Below, piece by piece: positions 39,578 to 48,899 of a DNA stretch of 64,000 bases. A program made the position numbers and the translations under genes. Position 1 is the first letter of the stretch, and each line of letters opens with the position of its first letter. The notes under the pieces are model-generated. The model saw only the letters and a program-made list of their open reading frames with translations, was not told the DNA's origin and searched no databases. Source of the DNA: Staphylococcus intermedius NCTC 11048. Its GTDB lineage: Bacteria; Bacillota; Bacilli; Staphylococcales; Staphylococcaceae. The stretch spans positions 42,780 to 106,779 of the forward strand of contig NZ_PPQH01000024.1 in NCBI RefSeq assembly GCF_002902385.1, read 5' to 3'.

Positions 39578-39706
39578 ATGAACTGGATCTCAATCACTAC
39601 ATTTGATAACTATCGAGAATTGAAGGACATGTTAAGTAAAATCGCGTCTGAATATGAAGGTAATAGGGGTATATTTTTGTCAGAAAGCCGGGGTCTATAT
39701 CTGTAA
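39578..39706 (+). CDS. Possible short ORF or gene remnant (42 aa)
   Basis: An open frame of 42 codons starting MNWISITTFDNYRELKDMLS and ending SRGLYL. The amino-acid composition looks protein-like, but there is no convincing ribosome-binding site, and it lies in the spacer between the exonuclease and ferritin genes. It may be a decayed gene fragment. No family recognised. Confidence 0.25.
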   Translation: MNWISITTFDNYRELKDMLSKIASEYEGNRGIFLSESRGLYL

Positions 39707-39708
39707 GA

Positions 39709-39743
39709 AGAAAAGGATTGAGACAAATTTTTAGCCTCAATCC
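39709..39743 (-). terminator. Terminator of ftnA
   Basis: GGATTGAGG pairs with CTCAATCC on the minus strand, followed by TTTTC. Confidence 0.8.
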
Positions 39744-39753
39744 ATTCATTGAT

Positions 39754-40257
39754 TTATGCTTCAACTTCAAATTTACGTGCTGCTAACTCTTTTTCATAAA
39801 GGTAAAGCGCATTTGAATCGTTTCCGATACGTTTTAAATAATCGATGTGTGTTTCAAACATAGATTCTTCTTCTACTTGTTCATCTAAAAACCAATTTAA
39901 AAATGAAATCGTCGCATAATCTTTTTGTTCATGAGCAATCTCAGATAATTCATAGAAGCGGTGTGTTACATCTTGTTCTTGTTTTAAGCCGTCTTCAAAT
40001 GTTTCAAGAATACTGTTGAATTCAACTTTTGGTGCATCGAGTTGACTAAATACAGCTTTTTCACCACGGTCGTTAATGTAGTCATAAATCTTTTGACCAT
40101 GGAAACGTTCTTCTTTTGCTTGTTGGATGTAAAAGTTCGCAAATCCCTCATACGAATGATAATCACAGTAAGAAGCCATGGCCATATAAGCATGAGCAGC
40201 AAAAAATTCATGATTCATTTGACGATTTAGTGCATTTAATAATTGTTCATTTAACAT
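39754..40257 (-). CDS. ftnA: Ferritin
   Basis: 167 residues from [25 protein letters not shown]. Four-helix cage protein that oxidises and stores iron. Ferroxidase ligands fit the bacterial pattern: E in [14 protein letters not shown] and H in [16 protein letters not shown], and the later [12 protein letters not shown]. The longer frame starts at a GTG inside AGGGGTG, so the internal ATG is used, matching the ~166-residue S. aureus protein. A well-formed promoter (40291-40320) with an inverted repeat between -35 and -10 lies upstream. In S. aureus ftnA is under PerR control. Confidence 0.95.
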   Translation of the reverse strand: MLNEQLLNALNRQMNHEFFAAHAYMAMASYCDYHSYEGFANFYIQQAKEERFHGQKIYDYINDRGEKAVFSQLDAPKVEFNSILETFEDGLKQEQDVTHRFYELSEIAHEQKDYATISFLNWFLDEQVEEESMFETHIDYLKRIGNDSNALYLYEKELAARKFEVEA

Positions 40258-40290
40258 ATCAATCACCCCTAAAATCTTTAATCTTTATTC

Positions 40291-40320
40291 ATTGTACCCT
40301 ATATTGTGGACAATATTCAA
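40291..40320 (-). promoter_or_regulatory. ftnA promoter with inverted repeat in the spacer
   Basis: On the minus strand TTGAAT (40315-40320) and TACAAT (40291-40296) are 18 bases apart. Between them ATATTGT-CC-ACAATAT (40301-40316) is a perfect 7-base inverted repeat with a two-base centre, placed where a repressor would block polymerase. Confidence 0.6.
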
Positions 40321-40413
40321 AAAGAATAATTTTTTCAAGTTGATGATGATGCAATGCACAGTCAGTATATCAATGTTAAGCCTTATCTTTTTATTTGGTA
40401 ATTTGTGTCACCA

Positions 40414-40422
40414 TGATATAAT
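40414..40422 (+). promoter_or_regulatory. Extended -10 for murT-gatD
   Basis: TGATATAAT (TG-n-TATAAT), ~30 bases before the murT start. Confidence 0.6.
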
Positions 40423-40452
40423 ATTGTAGGAAATCGGAGGAGAATGTTGAAT

Positions 40453-41763
40453 ATGAGACAATGGACAGCAATTAATATGGCAAAGCTCGCAAGAAAAGCA
40501 AGTCGTGCAACAGGGCGTAAAGGTACAGATTTACCAGGGCAAGTTGCGCGCAAAATTGATCAAAATATTTTACGTAAACTGGCTGGTCGTGTTGACGAAG
40601 TCGTGTTTGTCAGTGGTACAAATGGTAAAACGACGACATCTAACTTAATCGGTCACACTCTAAAAGCAAATCATATCGAAATTATTCATAACAATGAAGG
40701 TGCGAACATGGCTGCTGGGATCACTTCAGCTTTCATCGTCCAGTCGACACCTCAAACTAAAATTGCCATCATTGAAATTGATGAAGGCTCTATTCCGCGT
40801 GTATTAAATGAAATGACACCTACAAAAATGGTGTTTACAAACTTTTTTAGAGACCAGATGGACCGTTTTGGTGAAATTGATATTATGGTGAATGGAATTA
40901 TTTCAGCGATTCAAAACAAAGGGATTCAGTTGTTATTGAATGCGGATGATCCATTTGTGACACGTTTAAAAATCGCAAGTGATCATGTCACATACTATGG
41001 CATGCAAGCAAACGCATATGAATTTGAACAGTCAACGATGAATGAAAGTCGCTATTGTCCGAACTGTGGGGCATTACTGAATTATTCTCACATTCATTAC
41101 AATCAACTTGGTCATTACACATGCCATTGTGGCTTTAAACGTGAAACACCACAATATGAAATTTCTTCATTTACAGTGAACCCGTTTATAGAAATGACGG
41201 TCAATAACACGACATTTAACATGAAGATTGCAGGGGACTTTAATGCTTATAACGCTCTTGCAGCCTATACGGTATTACGTGAGTTAGGTCTTAACGATGA
41301 GTCGATTCGCAAAGGCTTTGAAACATATACATCGGATAATGGTCGTATGCAGTATTTCGAAAAAGGACAGAAAAAAGCGCTCATCAACTTAGCGAAAAAC
41401 CCTGCCGGTATGAATGCATCGATTGCGATGGGTGAAAAGTTAGAAGAATCAAAAGTGTATGTGTTGAGCTTAAATGACTTTGCAGCAGATGGTCGAGATA
41501 CATCATGGATTTATGATGCTGACTTTGAAAAGTTAAACGAGCAAACAATTGAAGCGATTATTGTGACAGGTTCACGTGCGGAAGAATTACAACTTCGATT
41601 AAAACTTGCGGAAGTGACGGCGCCAATCATTCTAGAAAAAGACATTCATAAAGCGACGGCAATGACGATGGACTACAATAGCTTTACGGTTGCAATTCCG
41701 AACTACACATCTTTAGCGCCAATGCTTGAACAATTGAACCGTTCATTCAAGGAGGTCGATTAA
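40453..41763 (+). CDS. murT: Lipid II isoglutaminyl synthase subunit MurT
   Basis: 436 residues. ATP-dependent Mur-ligase-like subunit that, with GatD, amidates the D-Glu of lipid II to D-isoglutamine. P-loop [13 protein letters not shown] (GTNGKTT at residues 55-61), a four-Cys ribbon ([10 protein letters not shown] and [10 protein letters not shown]) typical of MurT, and the C-terminal DUF1727 domain ([36 protein letters not shown]). A second ATG three codons upstream (40444) is only three bases from the [13 protein letters not shown] is the homologue start I recall. One base separates its stop from gatD. Confidence 0.95.
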   Translation: MRQWTAINMAKLARKASRATGRKGTDLPGQVARKIDQNILRKLAGRVDEVVFVSGTNGKTTTSNLIGHTLKANHIEIIHNNEGANMAAGITSAFIVQSTPQTKIAIIEIDEGSIPRVLNEMTPTKMVFTNFFRDQMDRFGEIDIMVNGIISAIQNKGIQLLLNADDPFVTRLKIASDHVTYYGMQANAYEFEQSTMNESRYCPNCGALLNYSHIHYNQLGHYTCHCGFKRETPQYEISSFTVNPFIEMTVNNTTFNMKIAGDFNAYNALAAYTVLRELGLNDESIRKGFETYTSDNGRMQYFEKGQKKALINLAKNPAGMNASIAMGEKLEESKVYVLSLNDFAADGRDTSWIYDADFEKLNEQTIEAIIVTGSRAEELQLRLKLAEVTAPIILEKDIHKATAMTMDYNSFTVAIPNYTSLAPMLEQLNRSFKEVD

Positions 41764-41764
41764 T

Positions 41765-42490
41765 ATGCACGAACTGACTGTCTATCATTTTATGCCAGAT
41801 AAATTGAATTTATATAGTGATATTGGCAACATTATGGCGTTGAAATACCGTGCTAAAAAGCGTGGTATTCACCTCAATGTGGTTGATGTAAATGATACTG
41901 AAAACGTCGACCTTTCTAAAGCAGATATTTTCTTCATTGGTGGGGGAAGTGACCGTGAACAAAGTTTAGCCACTGAGTCATTGCGCAAAATTAAAACCGA
42001 ACTGAAAGCAGCAATTGAAGATGGTTTGCCAGGATTAACTGTGTGTGGTGGTTATCAGTTTTTAGGTGAAAAGTACATTACGCCAGAGGGTCAAGAACTT
42101 GAAGGGCTACACATTTTAGACTTTTATACAGAATCTAAAAAAGAGCGTTTAACAGGTGATATCGTGATCGAAAGTGATACATTTGGCACAATTGTCGGTT
42201 TTGAAAATCATGGTGGACGCACGTATCACAACTACGATACGTTAGGCACAGTGACACATGGCTATGGTAATAATGATACCGACTTTAAAGAAGGCATTCA
42301 TTATAAAAACTTGTTAGGGACGTACTTACATGGGCCGATTTTACCGAAAAACCATGAAATGACTGACTATTTATTAAAAGCTGCTGCCGAAAGAAAAGGC
42401 ATTCCGTTCGAACCGCTCCATATTGATAATGCGGAAGAAGAACAAGCGAAACAAGTATTAATAGACCGTGCACGTAAAAATAAAGGTTAA
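41765..42490 (+). CDS. gatD: Lipid II isoglutaminyl synthase glutaminase subunit GatD
   Basis: 241 residues, CobB/CobQ-like class I glutaminase that feeds ammonia to MurT. Nucleophile C94 in [12 protein letters not shown] and catalytic H189 in [12 protein letters not shown] are at the positions known for S. aureus Gat[13 protein letters not shown] is the oxyanion region. AAGGAGG ahead of the ATG overlaps the end of murT. The pair determines peptidoglycan cross-linking and resistance to lysozyme and beta-lactams. Confidence 0.96.
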   Translation: MHELTVYHFMPDKLNLYSDIGNIMALKYRAKKRGIHLNVVDVNDTENVDLSKADIFFIGGGSDREQSLATESLRKIKTELKAAIEDGLPGLTVCGGYQFLGEKYITPEGQELEGLHILDFYTESKKERLTGDIVIESDTFGTIVGFENHGGRTYHNYDTLGTVTHGYGNNDTDFKEGIHYKNLLGTYLHGPILPKNHEMTDYLLKAAAERKGIPFEPLHIDNAEEEQAKQVLIDRARKNKG

Positions 42491-42540
42491 TAGAAAAAGA
42501 TTAGATAAAATTTTGATTGACTTAAATTTTCTATTTCGGT

Positions 42541-42680
42541 GATTGCCATCATGGGTTCGCGTTCCCAGGGGCTGATCCTACAACTAACCAACGCCATGAT
42601 TTAACTTTTACATTTGTAGTCGCGTTGGTGGATTTTCCGGCTCAGCTCATCCCTCGGGAGTCTCACCCAATTAGGCAATC
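42541..42680. repeat. Dispersed palindromic repeat, full copy
   Basis: GATTGCCATC, CGCGTTCCCAGGGGCTGA, ACAACTA, stem CCAACGC/GCGTTGG, GGATTTTCCGGCTCAGC, CCTCGGGAGTCTCA, GGCAATC. Confidence 0.9.
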
Positions 42681-42773
42681 ATTTTGCAAATTCAATAATT
42701 ATCTAAAATTTTTATCATTTCTTGAAAAACATGATTTTATTTTTACTGTCGTTGTTTCATTTTAATTGGAAAG

Positions 42774-42815
42774 AAAAGACTGGGAGCAAAACATTACGTC
42801 ATCCCAGTCTTTTTC
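42774..42815 (+). terminator. Terminator downstream of gatD
   Basis: AAAGACTGGGA pairs with TCCCAGTCTTT, followed by T residues; usable in both directions. Confidence 0.75.
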
Positions 42816-42945
42816 TATTGACGGACTTATATCCATTATTGATGAGCGTATCCTCGAAAAATAATGATGAATTGGACATAAAAAATGATGATATAGATTG
42901 TCCTCATTTCAGAAACTTGCCCTCTGTTTCCTGTATTTGGAGTGA

Positions 42946-43082
42946 GATTGCCTGAAGGCTGAGACTCCTGAGGCAACAGCTGAAGCTGAAAATCCAATTT
43001 GCCTGCCACATTATTTTATCAAACTCAGGCAAATTTAGTTGAAGCTTCAGCGCCTCGGAAAGCGAAGCCATAAGGGCAATCA
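42946..43082. repeat. Dispersed palindromic repeat, full copy
   Basis: GATTGCC, GAGACTCCTGAGGCA, GCTGAAAATCCA, stem ATTTGCCTG/CAGGCAAAT, TTAGTTGAAGC, CGCCTCGGAAAGCGAAGCC, GGGCAATC; reverse orientation to the copy at 42541. Confidence 0.9.
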
Positions 43083-43160
43083 TGAAAACCCAATTTGATA
43101 TGAGAAACATTGCGGTTGAATTCAGCTGTAAGATATTGCAAAATTTTTACATCAATGTTG

Positions 43161-44159
43161 TTACTTCACTTTATAGCGCAACAGTAGAATACGATAAATT
43201 AACAAAATCTCGTAAATGGTATGGCTTTTAACTTGGTTATCATCAAATTCATTTAAACCTTTCACTGAGTTCTTCAATGTGGAGGCTGCTTTACGCTCAG
43301 GCATAAACGTACCACAATTAAAAATTTGATCCATCCGCTGCGATATCGAAATCATCGCAATTTTTTCTTCGTCCGTAAAAATCATCATCGCATCATTCGG
43401 TAAATAAATAATATTCGACAAATGTGTAATCATTAATCGATTTTCATGCGCGCGATTCGTCAATCGTCTTAAACGCAACCATTCATCAGATTGACTGCGA
43501 CTCTTATGATAATTCAATTCATCTTTTTGATATCCGAGTAACTCTTCAATACGTGAGTTCAATACATGTAACTTTTGTACGGCTTGATCACTTTTTTTAG
43601 AGTGAAATAATCCGATGACTAGCTCTTTCATACGGGTATCAAACAAATGATAAATTTCACGTTCTGATTTTTCAATAAGCACATCGATTTGGTCGTAGTA
43701 TTTCGGTGGCAGAATGATAAAGTTGACCAACCCTGCAGTACCTAACCCAATGAAGGCGGTTAATAAGCGTGAAAAGAAATTAAAGTAATAGTCTTCATGA
43801 ATATCAGGAATCATGGCTAGGGCGGTAAGGGTTGCAACAGTTATTCCGACGTGAAGGTTTAAGCGAATACAAATTAATATGGTTAAAGTTGCAGTTAAAC
43901 CATATGTGAGTGCCGAGTCTTCACCTAAAAAGTAAGTACAGACGACAGCGATGAATGCACCAATCACTGTTGCTGGGAGTCGTTTGTATCCTTTTCGAAT
44001 GGAAGCTTTTACAGTGGGTTCAATGGTTACAACAGCTGACAAAATTGCAAAAATAGGGTTGAGATTAAGTGACAAACAAAAAAGGGCAGTAAGAAAAGTG
44101 GCTAACCCTGTTTTAAGTGTCCGTGCACCGACTAGATTTTTATACCATTTATCCTTCAT
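43161..44159 (-). CDS. FUSC/aromatic-acid-exporter-type membrane protein
   Basis: 332 residues. Six hydrophobic segments in the first ~165 residues (TGLATFLTALFCLSLNL, FAILSAVVTIEPTVKASIRKGYKR, TVIGAFIAVVCTYFLG and further) are followed by a cytosolic helical domain to residue 332. The IEPTVxxSIRKGxxR segment is typical of ArAE_1/FUSC exporters. Substrate unknown; related proteins efflux aromatic acids. Divergent from map with a ~95-base spacer; AGGAGAT precedes ATG. Confidence 0.85.
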   Translation of the reverse strand: MKDKWYKNLVGARTLKTGLATFLTALFCLSLNLNPIFAILSAVVTIEPTVKASIRKGYKRLPATVIGAFIAVVCTYFLGEDSALTYGLTATLTILICIRLNLHVGITVATLTALAMIPDIHEDYYFNFFSRLLTAFIGLGTAGLVNFIILPPKYYDQIDVLIEKSEREIYHLFDTRMKELVIGLFHSKKSDQAVQKLHVLNSRIEELLGYQKDELNYHKSRSQSDEWLRLRRLTNRAHENRLMITHLSNIIYLPNDAMMIFTDEEKIAMISISQRMDQIFNCGTFMPERKAASTLKNSVKGLNEFDDNQVKSHTIYEILLIYRILLLRYKVK

Positions 44160-44231
44160 AATTCGTATCTCCTGTTTCGTAGTTCATTATTAGTATATCA
44201 AAAAATTTTTGTTATAATAAGGACTGTATAA

Positions 44232-45017
<786 letters not shown>

Positions 45018-45021
45018 TTTC

Positions 45022-45033
45022 GGACTTAAGTCC
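45022..45033. promoter_or_regulatory. VraR-box-like palindrome upstream of vra operon
   Basis: GGACTTAAGTCC, a perfect 12-base palindrome containing ACT-TA-AGT. Fits the ACT(X)nAGT core described for VraR, and sits ~50 bases upstream of the vraU -10. Confidence 0.5.
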
Positions 45034-45041
45034 TAATGGGA

Positions 45042-45080
45042 AATGGTTCTGTAGCCTATTATCAAGGTTATAGAACCATT
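45042..45080. terminator. Hairpin between map and vraU
   Basis: AATGGTTCT pairs with AGAACCATT, followed by TTTATAAT. It may end the map transcript; it also overlaps the vraU promoter, so a regulatory role is possible. Confidence 0.45.
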
Positions 45081-45087
45081 TTATAAT
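45059..45087 (+). promoter_or_regulatory. Promoter of vraU-vraT-vraS-vraR
   Basis: TATAAT at 45082-45087 with TTATCA 17 bases upstream as a weak -35; ATG of vraU 27 bases later. A poor -35 suits an activator-dependent promoter. Confidence 0.5.
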
Positions 45088-45114
45088 AGGAGTAACGTTA
45101 GAGGTGATTCAAAT

Positions 45115-45504
45115 ATGTTACAACTATTAAAAAACTATTTCGAAAAATTTTTTCATGATGTATACCAACAACTGTTTCATCAATATTTAAATCGATTAGA
45201 TATTAAAATTCAAAACATTGACTCTGCATTGTCTTATCTCGAACGCAAAAAGTGTCAAATGCAGATGATGATTGACAGAAGAACGATTGAATTGGAAAAT
45301 AAATATATCGACTTAATGCATGAATATCATCTCTCAAGTGCGAAAGTGATTGAGGGCGGAGATATTCATTCAATTAAAAATGATCTGAATCAAATTGAAA
45401 AAGAGTATGCGCAATTAGAAAATTACTTCCTCAAGTTGAGAGAGGATAAAGGTTTTATGAAGAGGGAATGTGATTTTGTTCAATCTTTAATGTATGCATA
45501 CTAG
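45115..45504 (+). CDS. vraU: VraU-like coiled-coil protein, first gene of vra operon
   Basis: 129 residues, soluble and helical. Residues ~25-120 form heptad-rich coiled coils (LNRLDIKIQNIDSALSYLERKKCQMQMMIDRR split around K/R, and LNQIEKEYAQLENYFLKLRED). Position between map and vraT, and size, match the small first ORF (vraU/orf1) of the S. aureus vraSR operon. Its role there is unclear and not essential. GAGGTGATT precedes ATG. Confidence 0.85.
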   Translation: MLQLLKNYFEKFFHDVYQQLFHQYLNRLDIKIQNIDSALSYLERKKCQMQMMIDRRTIELENKYIDLMHEYHLSSAKVIEGGDIHSIKNDLNQIEKEYAQLENYFLKLREDKGFMKRECDFVQSLMYAY

Positions 45505-45516
45505 AAAGGTGGAAAT

Positions 45517-46218
45517 ATGACTCAAAAATATATTTCGACCGAGTTACTCATTATTTTTACTGCGCTAATGATTATCGCGAACCTCTACTATATCTTTTTT
45601 GAGAAAATCGGGTTCCTTTTCGTTTTATTATTAGGCAGTATTTTAATGTATGTCGGTTATATTTACTTTCATAAAGTGCGTGGATTACTATTTTTCTGGA
45701 TTGGCGCATTAATGATTTTATTTACATTATTATCAAATAAATACACACTCGTCATACTGTTTTTGTTTATGATTATTGTTGCGGTACGTTACGTGATTTA
45801 CAAAAGACGACCACTTGAAATCATATCTTCAGAAGACACTGCACAAACGCCTTCATTTATTAAACAAAAATGGTTTGGTGAACAAAAAACACCCGTCTAT
45901 GTGTATAAATGGGAAGATTTGCAAATACAACATGGGATTGGTGACGTTGTTGTGGACATGACGAAAGCAGCAAATTTAAAAATGCAAAATCATGTCGTCA
46001 TCCGTCATATTGTCGGAAAAGTACAAGTCGTGGTACCACTCAATTATAATGTCAATTTGAATGTGGCTGCATTTTACGGCAATGTCACTTTAGATCAACA
46101 ACATTTTAAAATTGAAAATAATAATGTTTTGATGCAATCGCAACATAAACCTGAAAACTATACCGTCAACATCTTCGTCTCAACATTTATAGGTGATGTT
46201 GAGGTGGTTTATCGATGA
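45517..46218 (+). CDS. vraT: VraT/YvqF, LiaF-like membrane regulator of VraSR
   Basis: 233 residues. Four hydrophobic helices within residues ~8-100, then a cytosolic-or-surface C-terminal DUF2154 beta domain ([50 protein letters not shown]). Homologue of LiaF. In S. aureus VraT is needed for VraSR signalling and for full methicillin resistance. AAAGGTGG before ATG, and ATGA overlap with vraS. Confidence 0.93.
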   Translation: MTQKYISTELLIIFTALMIIANLYYIFFEKIGFLFVLLLGSILMYVGYIYFHKVRGLLFFWIGALMILFTLLSNKYTLVILFLFMIIVAVRYVIYKRRPLEIISSEDTAQTPSFIKQKWFGEQKTPVYVYKWEDLQIQHGIGDVVVDMTKAANLKMQNHVVIRHIVGKVQVVVPLNYNVNLNVAAFYGNVTLDQQHFKIENNNVLMQSQHKPENYTVNIFVSTFIGDVEVVYR

Positions 46219-47258
46219 ATCACTACGTTCGAGCGATAGGTTCAATGTTAGTTCTTGTATATAGTATGCTCACGGCGTTTTTCTTTATTGATAAAGTGTT
46301 TACAAATATTATTTTCTTTCAAGGCATGTTTTATACTCAAATTTTAGGGATTCCAGTGTTTATCTTTTTAAATTTAGTCGTCATTTTTTTATGTATTATT
46401 GTAGGTAGTGTGTTAGCTTATAAAATCAACCAGCAAAATGATTGGCTTAAACAGCAAATCGTCCGTGCTTTTGAAGGCGAAACGGTGGGTATCAATGACC
46501 AACAGCTCGAGTTATACAACGAAACGATTGAATTATACCAAGCACTCGTCCCACTGAATCAAGAACTACATAAAATGCGGATTAAAACGCAAAATTTAAC
46601 GAATGAAACGTATAATTTAAATGATTTAAAAGTCAAAAAGATTATTGAAGATGAACGACAACGCTTGGCACGTGAATTACATGATAGTGTGTCACAGCAA
46701 CTTTTTGCGGCGAGTATGATGTTGTCTGCAATTAAAGAGACAGATTTAGCACCGCCGTTAGATCAACAAATTCCGACGTTAGAAAAAATGGTTCAAGATT
46801 CACAACTTGAAATGCGTGCATTGCTACTCCATTTAAGACCAATCGGATTGAAAGATAAATCGTTAGGTGAGGGCATTAAGTCGCTTGTGACGGATTTACA
46901 GCGCAAAGTACCCATTAAAGTCGTTCAAGAAATTGATGAGTTTGAAGTCCCTAAAGGCATTGAAGACCACCTCTTTAGAATTACACAAGAAGCCATTTCC
47001 AACACATTACGACATGCTGAGGGCACACAGGTGACGGTAGAATTGCTGAACCGCAATGACTATTTATTGTTAAGAATACAAGATGACGGCATTGGATTTA
47101 ATGTCGATGATAAGTTAGAACAAAGTTATGGATTAAAAAATATGCGTGAACGTGCAATAGAAATTGGTGCCACATTCCATATTGTTTCATTACCTGATGC
47201 AGGGACGAGAATTGAAGTGAAAGCACCACTTGAAAAGGAGGAACACCATGACAATTAA
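46215..47258 (+). CDS. vraS: Cell-wall-stress sensor histidine kinase VraS
   Basis: 347 residues, full length. Two N-terminal helices (residues ~8-27 and ~42-68) form the small intramembrane sensor. The HisKA_3 dimerisation domain has [19 protein letters not shown] with H156, the phospho-site position known in S. aureus. A HATPase domain with [15 protein letters not shown] and [15 protein letters not shown] closes the protein. Senses damage by beta-lactams and glycopeptides. Overlaps vraT by four bases and vraR by eleven. Confidence 0.97.
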   Translation: MNHYVRAIGSMLVLVYSMLTAFFFIDKVFTNIIFFQGMFYTQILGIPVFIFLNLVVIFLCIIVGSVLAYKINQQNDWLKQQIVRAFEGETVGINDQQLELYNETIELYQALVPLNQELHKMRIKTQNLTNETYNLNDLKVKKIIEDERQRLARELHDSVSQQLFAASMMLSAIKETDLAPPLDQQIPTLEKMVQDSQLEMRALLLHLRPIGLKDKSLGEGIKSLVTDLQRKVPIKVVQEIDEFEVPKGIEDHLFRITQEAISNTLRHAEGTQVTVELLNRNDYLLLRIQDDGIGFNVDDKLEQSYGLKNMRERAIEIGATFHIVSLPDAGTRIEVKAPLEKEEHHDN

Positions 47259-47877
47259 AGTATTATTTGTTGATGATCATGAAATGGTACGTATTGGGAT
47301 TTCTAGTTATTTGTCGACACAACCTGATATCGAAGTTGTTGGAGAAGGGGCGTCGGGTAAAGAAGCCATTGCAAAGGCGCATGAACTAAAACCTGATTTA
47401 ATTTTAATGGATTTAGTGATGACTGATATGGACGGTGTTGATGCAACGATGCAAATTAAGAAAGATTTGCCACACATTAAAGTCGTCATGCTGACAAGTT
47501 ATATTGAGGATAAAGAAGTGTATCGCGCATTAGATGCCGGTGTAGATAGCTATATTTTGAAAACGACGAGTGCCAAAGATATTGCAGAAGCAGTGCGCAA
47601 AACAAGTCGTGGTGAGTCTGTGTTCGAAGCGGAAGTATTAGTGAAGATGCGCAATCGAATGAAGCAACGTGCCGAATTATATGAATTGTTGACTGAGCGC
47701 GAGATGGAAATTTTATTATTGATTTCAAAAGGGTATTCGAACCAAGAAATTGCGAGTGCGTCACATATTACGATTAAGACAGTGAAGACGCATGTAAGTA
47801 ATATTTTAAGTAAGCTTGAGGTGCAAGATCGTACACAAGCAGTCATTTACGCTTTCCAACACGGCTTAATTGAATAA
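47248..47877 (+). CDS. vraR: Cell-wall-stress response regulator VraR
   Basis: 209 residues from [14 protein letters not shown]. Receiver domain with D55 as phosphorylation site ([10 protein letters not shown]), conserved T and K ([14 protein letters not shown]); C-terminal LuxR/NarL helix-turn-helix [21 protein letters not shown] and [26 protein letters not shown] precedes the ATG, so the six extra upstream codons in the frame are rejected. Last gene of the operon with a hairpin terminator. It probably binds the palindrome at 45022. Confidence 0.97.
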   Translation: MTIKVLFVDDHEMVRIGISSYLSTQPDIEVVGEGASGKEAIAKAHELKPDLILMDLVMTDMDGVDATMQIKKDLPHIKVVMLTSYIEDKEVYRALDAGVDSYILKTTSAKDIAEAVRKTSRGESVFEAEVLVKMRNRMKQRAELYELLTEREMEILLLISKGYSNQEIASASHITIKTVKTHVSNILSKLEVQDRTQAVIYAFQHGLIE

Positions 47878-47885
47878 CATAGCAC

Positions 47886-47918
47886 AAAGGACTGGGACAT
47901 TAAGTTTTCCCAGTCCTT
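47886..47918. terminator. Terminator of the vra operon
   Basis: AAGGACTGGGA pairs with TCCCAGTCCTT, then TCCTTTTT. Same hairpin as at 3227-3257, as part of the shared long block. Confidence 0.8.
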
Positions 47919-48053
47919 ATCCTTTTTATGGACATATATCGATTAATGGTGATAAAACAGGCAAAAATGAGGATGAATGGGACGTCATCATTGGATGTTA
48001 TGGGGTTGTCTCCATTTTATAAGTTTTCCCAAGTTGACTGCATTTGATGTAAA

Positions 48054-48189
48054 ATTGCCCAGTGGCTGAGACTCCCGAGGGATCAGACGCAGCCGAAAAT
48101 CCAATTCGGCCTCCATCAAGTGTACACTTCAATCAAGCCGAATTTAGTTGAGGCAAGTCCCCTGGGAACGCGAAGCCATAAGGGCAATC
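48054..48189. repeat. Dispersed palindromic repeat, full copy
   Basis: ATTGCCC, GAGACTCCCGAGGGA, GCCGAAAATCCA, stem ATTCGGC/GCCGAAT, TTAGTTGAGGC, CCCCTGGGAACGCGAAGCC, GGGCAATC. Lacks the 130 bp module of its partner at 2.8 kb. Confidence 0.9.
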
Positions 48190-48285
48190 AGAAGCCACAA
48201 CTCATAGGAAGGGCAAGTTGAATAAAATACTGCATTCATAACATCAAAAATGATAATGTCCTAGCTCCTTTTAACACTATCTGAT

Positions 48286-48867
48286 TTATTTTTGATATGC
48301 TTCAGCACGCGCATACCCGTTATGCACAAGATCTAATTCACCGGTATGAGGATCAATCACCAAACCGTGAACAGGTACTTTATTATCAAATAACGGGTGT
48401 TCATAAATCATGTCGATATTGTGCTTCACGTTATCATACACATCATCAAAACCTTTTAAAAAGTTTGAGACGTCAATGCCAGAGTAATTGAGAATATCAA
48501 TGACTTGTTGATCAACACCGCGTTGTTGCATCGTTGTCATCACTTCATCTACATTAATATTCCCCATACCACAATCTTTATGGCCCATAATAATAATTTC
48601 TTCTGCACCTAATGCGTAAATACCTACGAGTAAACTTCTCATTGTTGAACCGAATGGATGGCTGATTGTTGCGCCTGCATTTTTTACAACTTTTAAATCT
48701 CCATTATTGAAACCGAGTGCTTTGGTAGATAAATCTTGTAATCGCGTATCCATACATGTAAGTAGGACAGCTTTTTTTGAAGGTGTTTTACTTGTTGAAT
48801 AAGCTTCATACGCTTTATTCGCTACAAATTCTTCGTTATATTCTAAAATGTGTTCTAGTAATGTCAT
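48286..48867 (-). CDS. Beta-carbonic anhydrase
   Basis: 193 residues from MTLLEHILEYNEEFV. Interconverts CO2 and bicarbonate. Zinc ligands and catalytic dyad follow the beta class: C38, D40, R42 in LLTCMDTRL and H96, C99 in MGHKDCGMG. The frame starts five codons earlier at a TTG that lies in the GGAGG ribosome-binding site, so ATG is used. Convergent with vraR across the long repeat. Confidence 0.92.
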   Translation of the reverse strand: MTLLEHILEYNEEFVANKAYEAYSTSKTPSKKAVLLTCMDTRLQDLSTKALGFNNGDLKVVKNAGATISHPFGSTMRSLLVGIYALGAEEIIIMGHKDCGMGNINVDEVMTTMQQRGVDQQVIDILNYSGIDVSNFLKGFDDVYDNVKHNIDMIYEHPLFDNKVPVHGLVIDPHTGELDLVHNGYARAEAYQK

Positions 48868-48899
48868 TAGACTTCCTCCCAAGATTGGTCTAGAGCTGA

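Larger units (their letters stand above)
42491..43160. other. Convergent spacer gatD / FUSC gene with two repeats
   Basis: 670 bases. Two palindromic elements (42541-42680 and 42946-43082) in opposite orientation flank a GACTGGGA/TCCCAGTC terminator. The part 42815-42905 resembles a decayed version of the flank seen at 3.2 and 47.9 kb (ggacttatatccattattgatga). Confidence 0.7.
47886..48260. repeat. Long intergenic repeat block, inverted partner of 2735-3257
   Basis: Reads in reverse complement like the gntP/thioredoxin spacer: terminator hairpin, atggacatatatcgattaat, aaaacaggcaaaaatgagg, the ATCATTGGATG segment, palindromic element 48054-48189, then agaagccacaa and the gcattcataacatc flank. 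Lies between convergent vraR and carbonic anhydrase genes. Confidence 0.8.
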
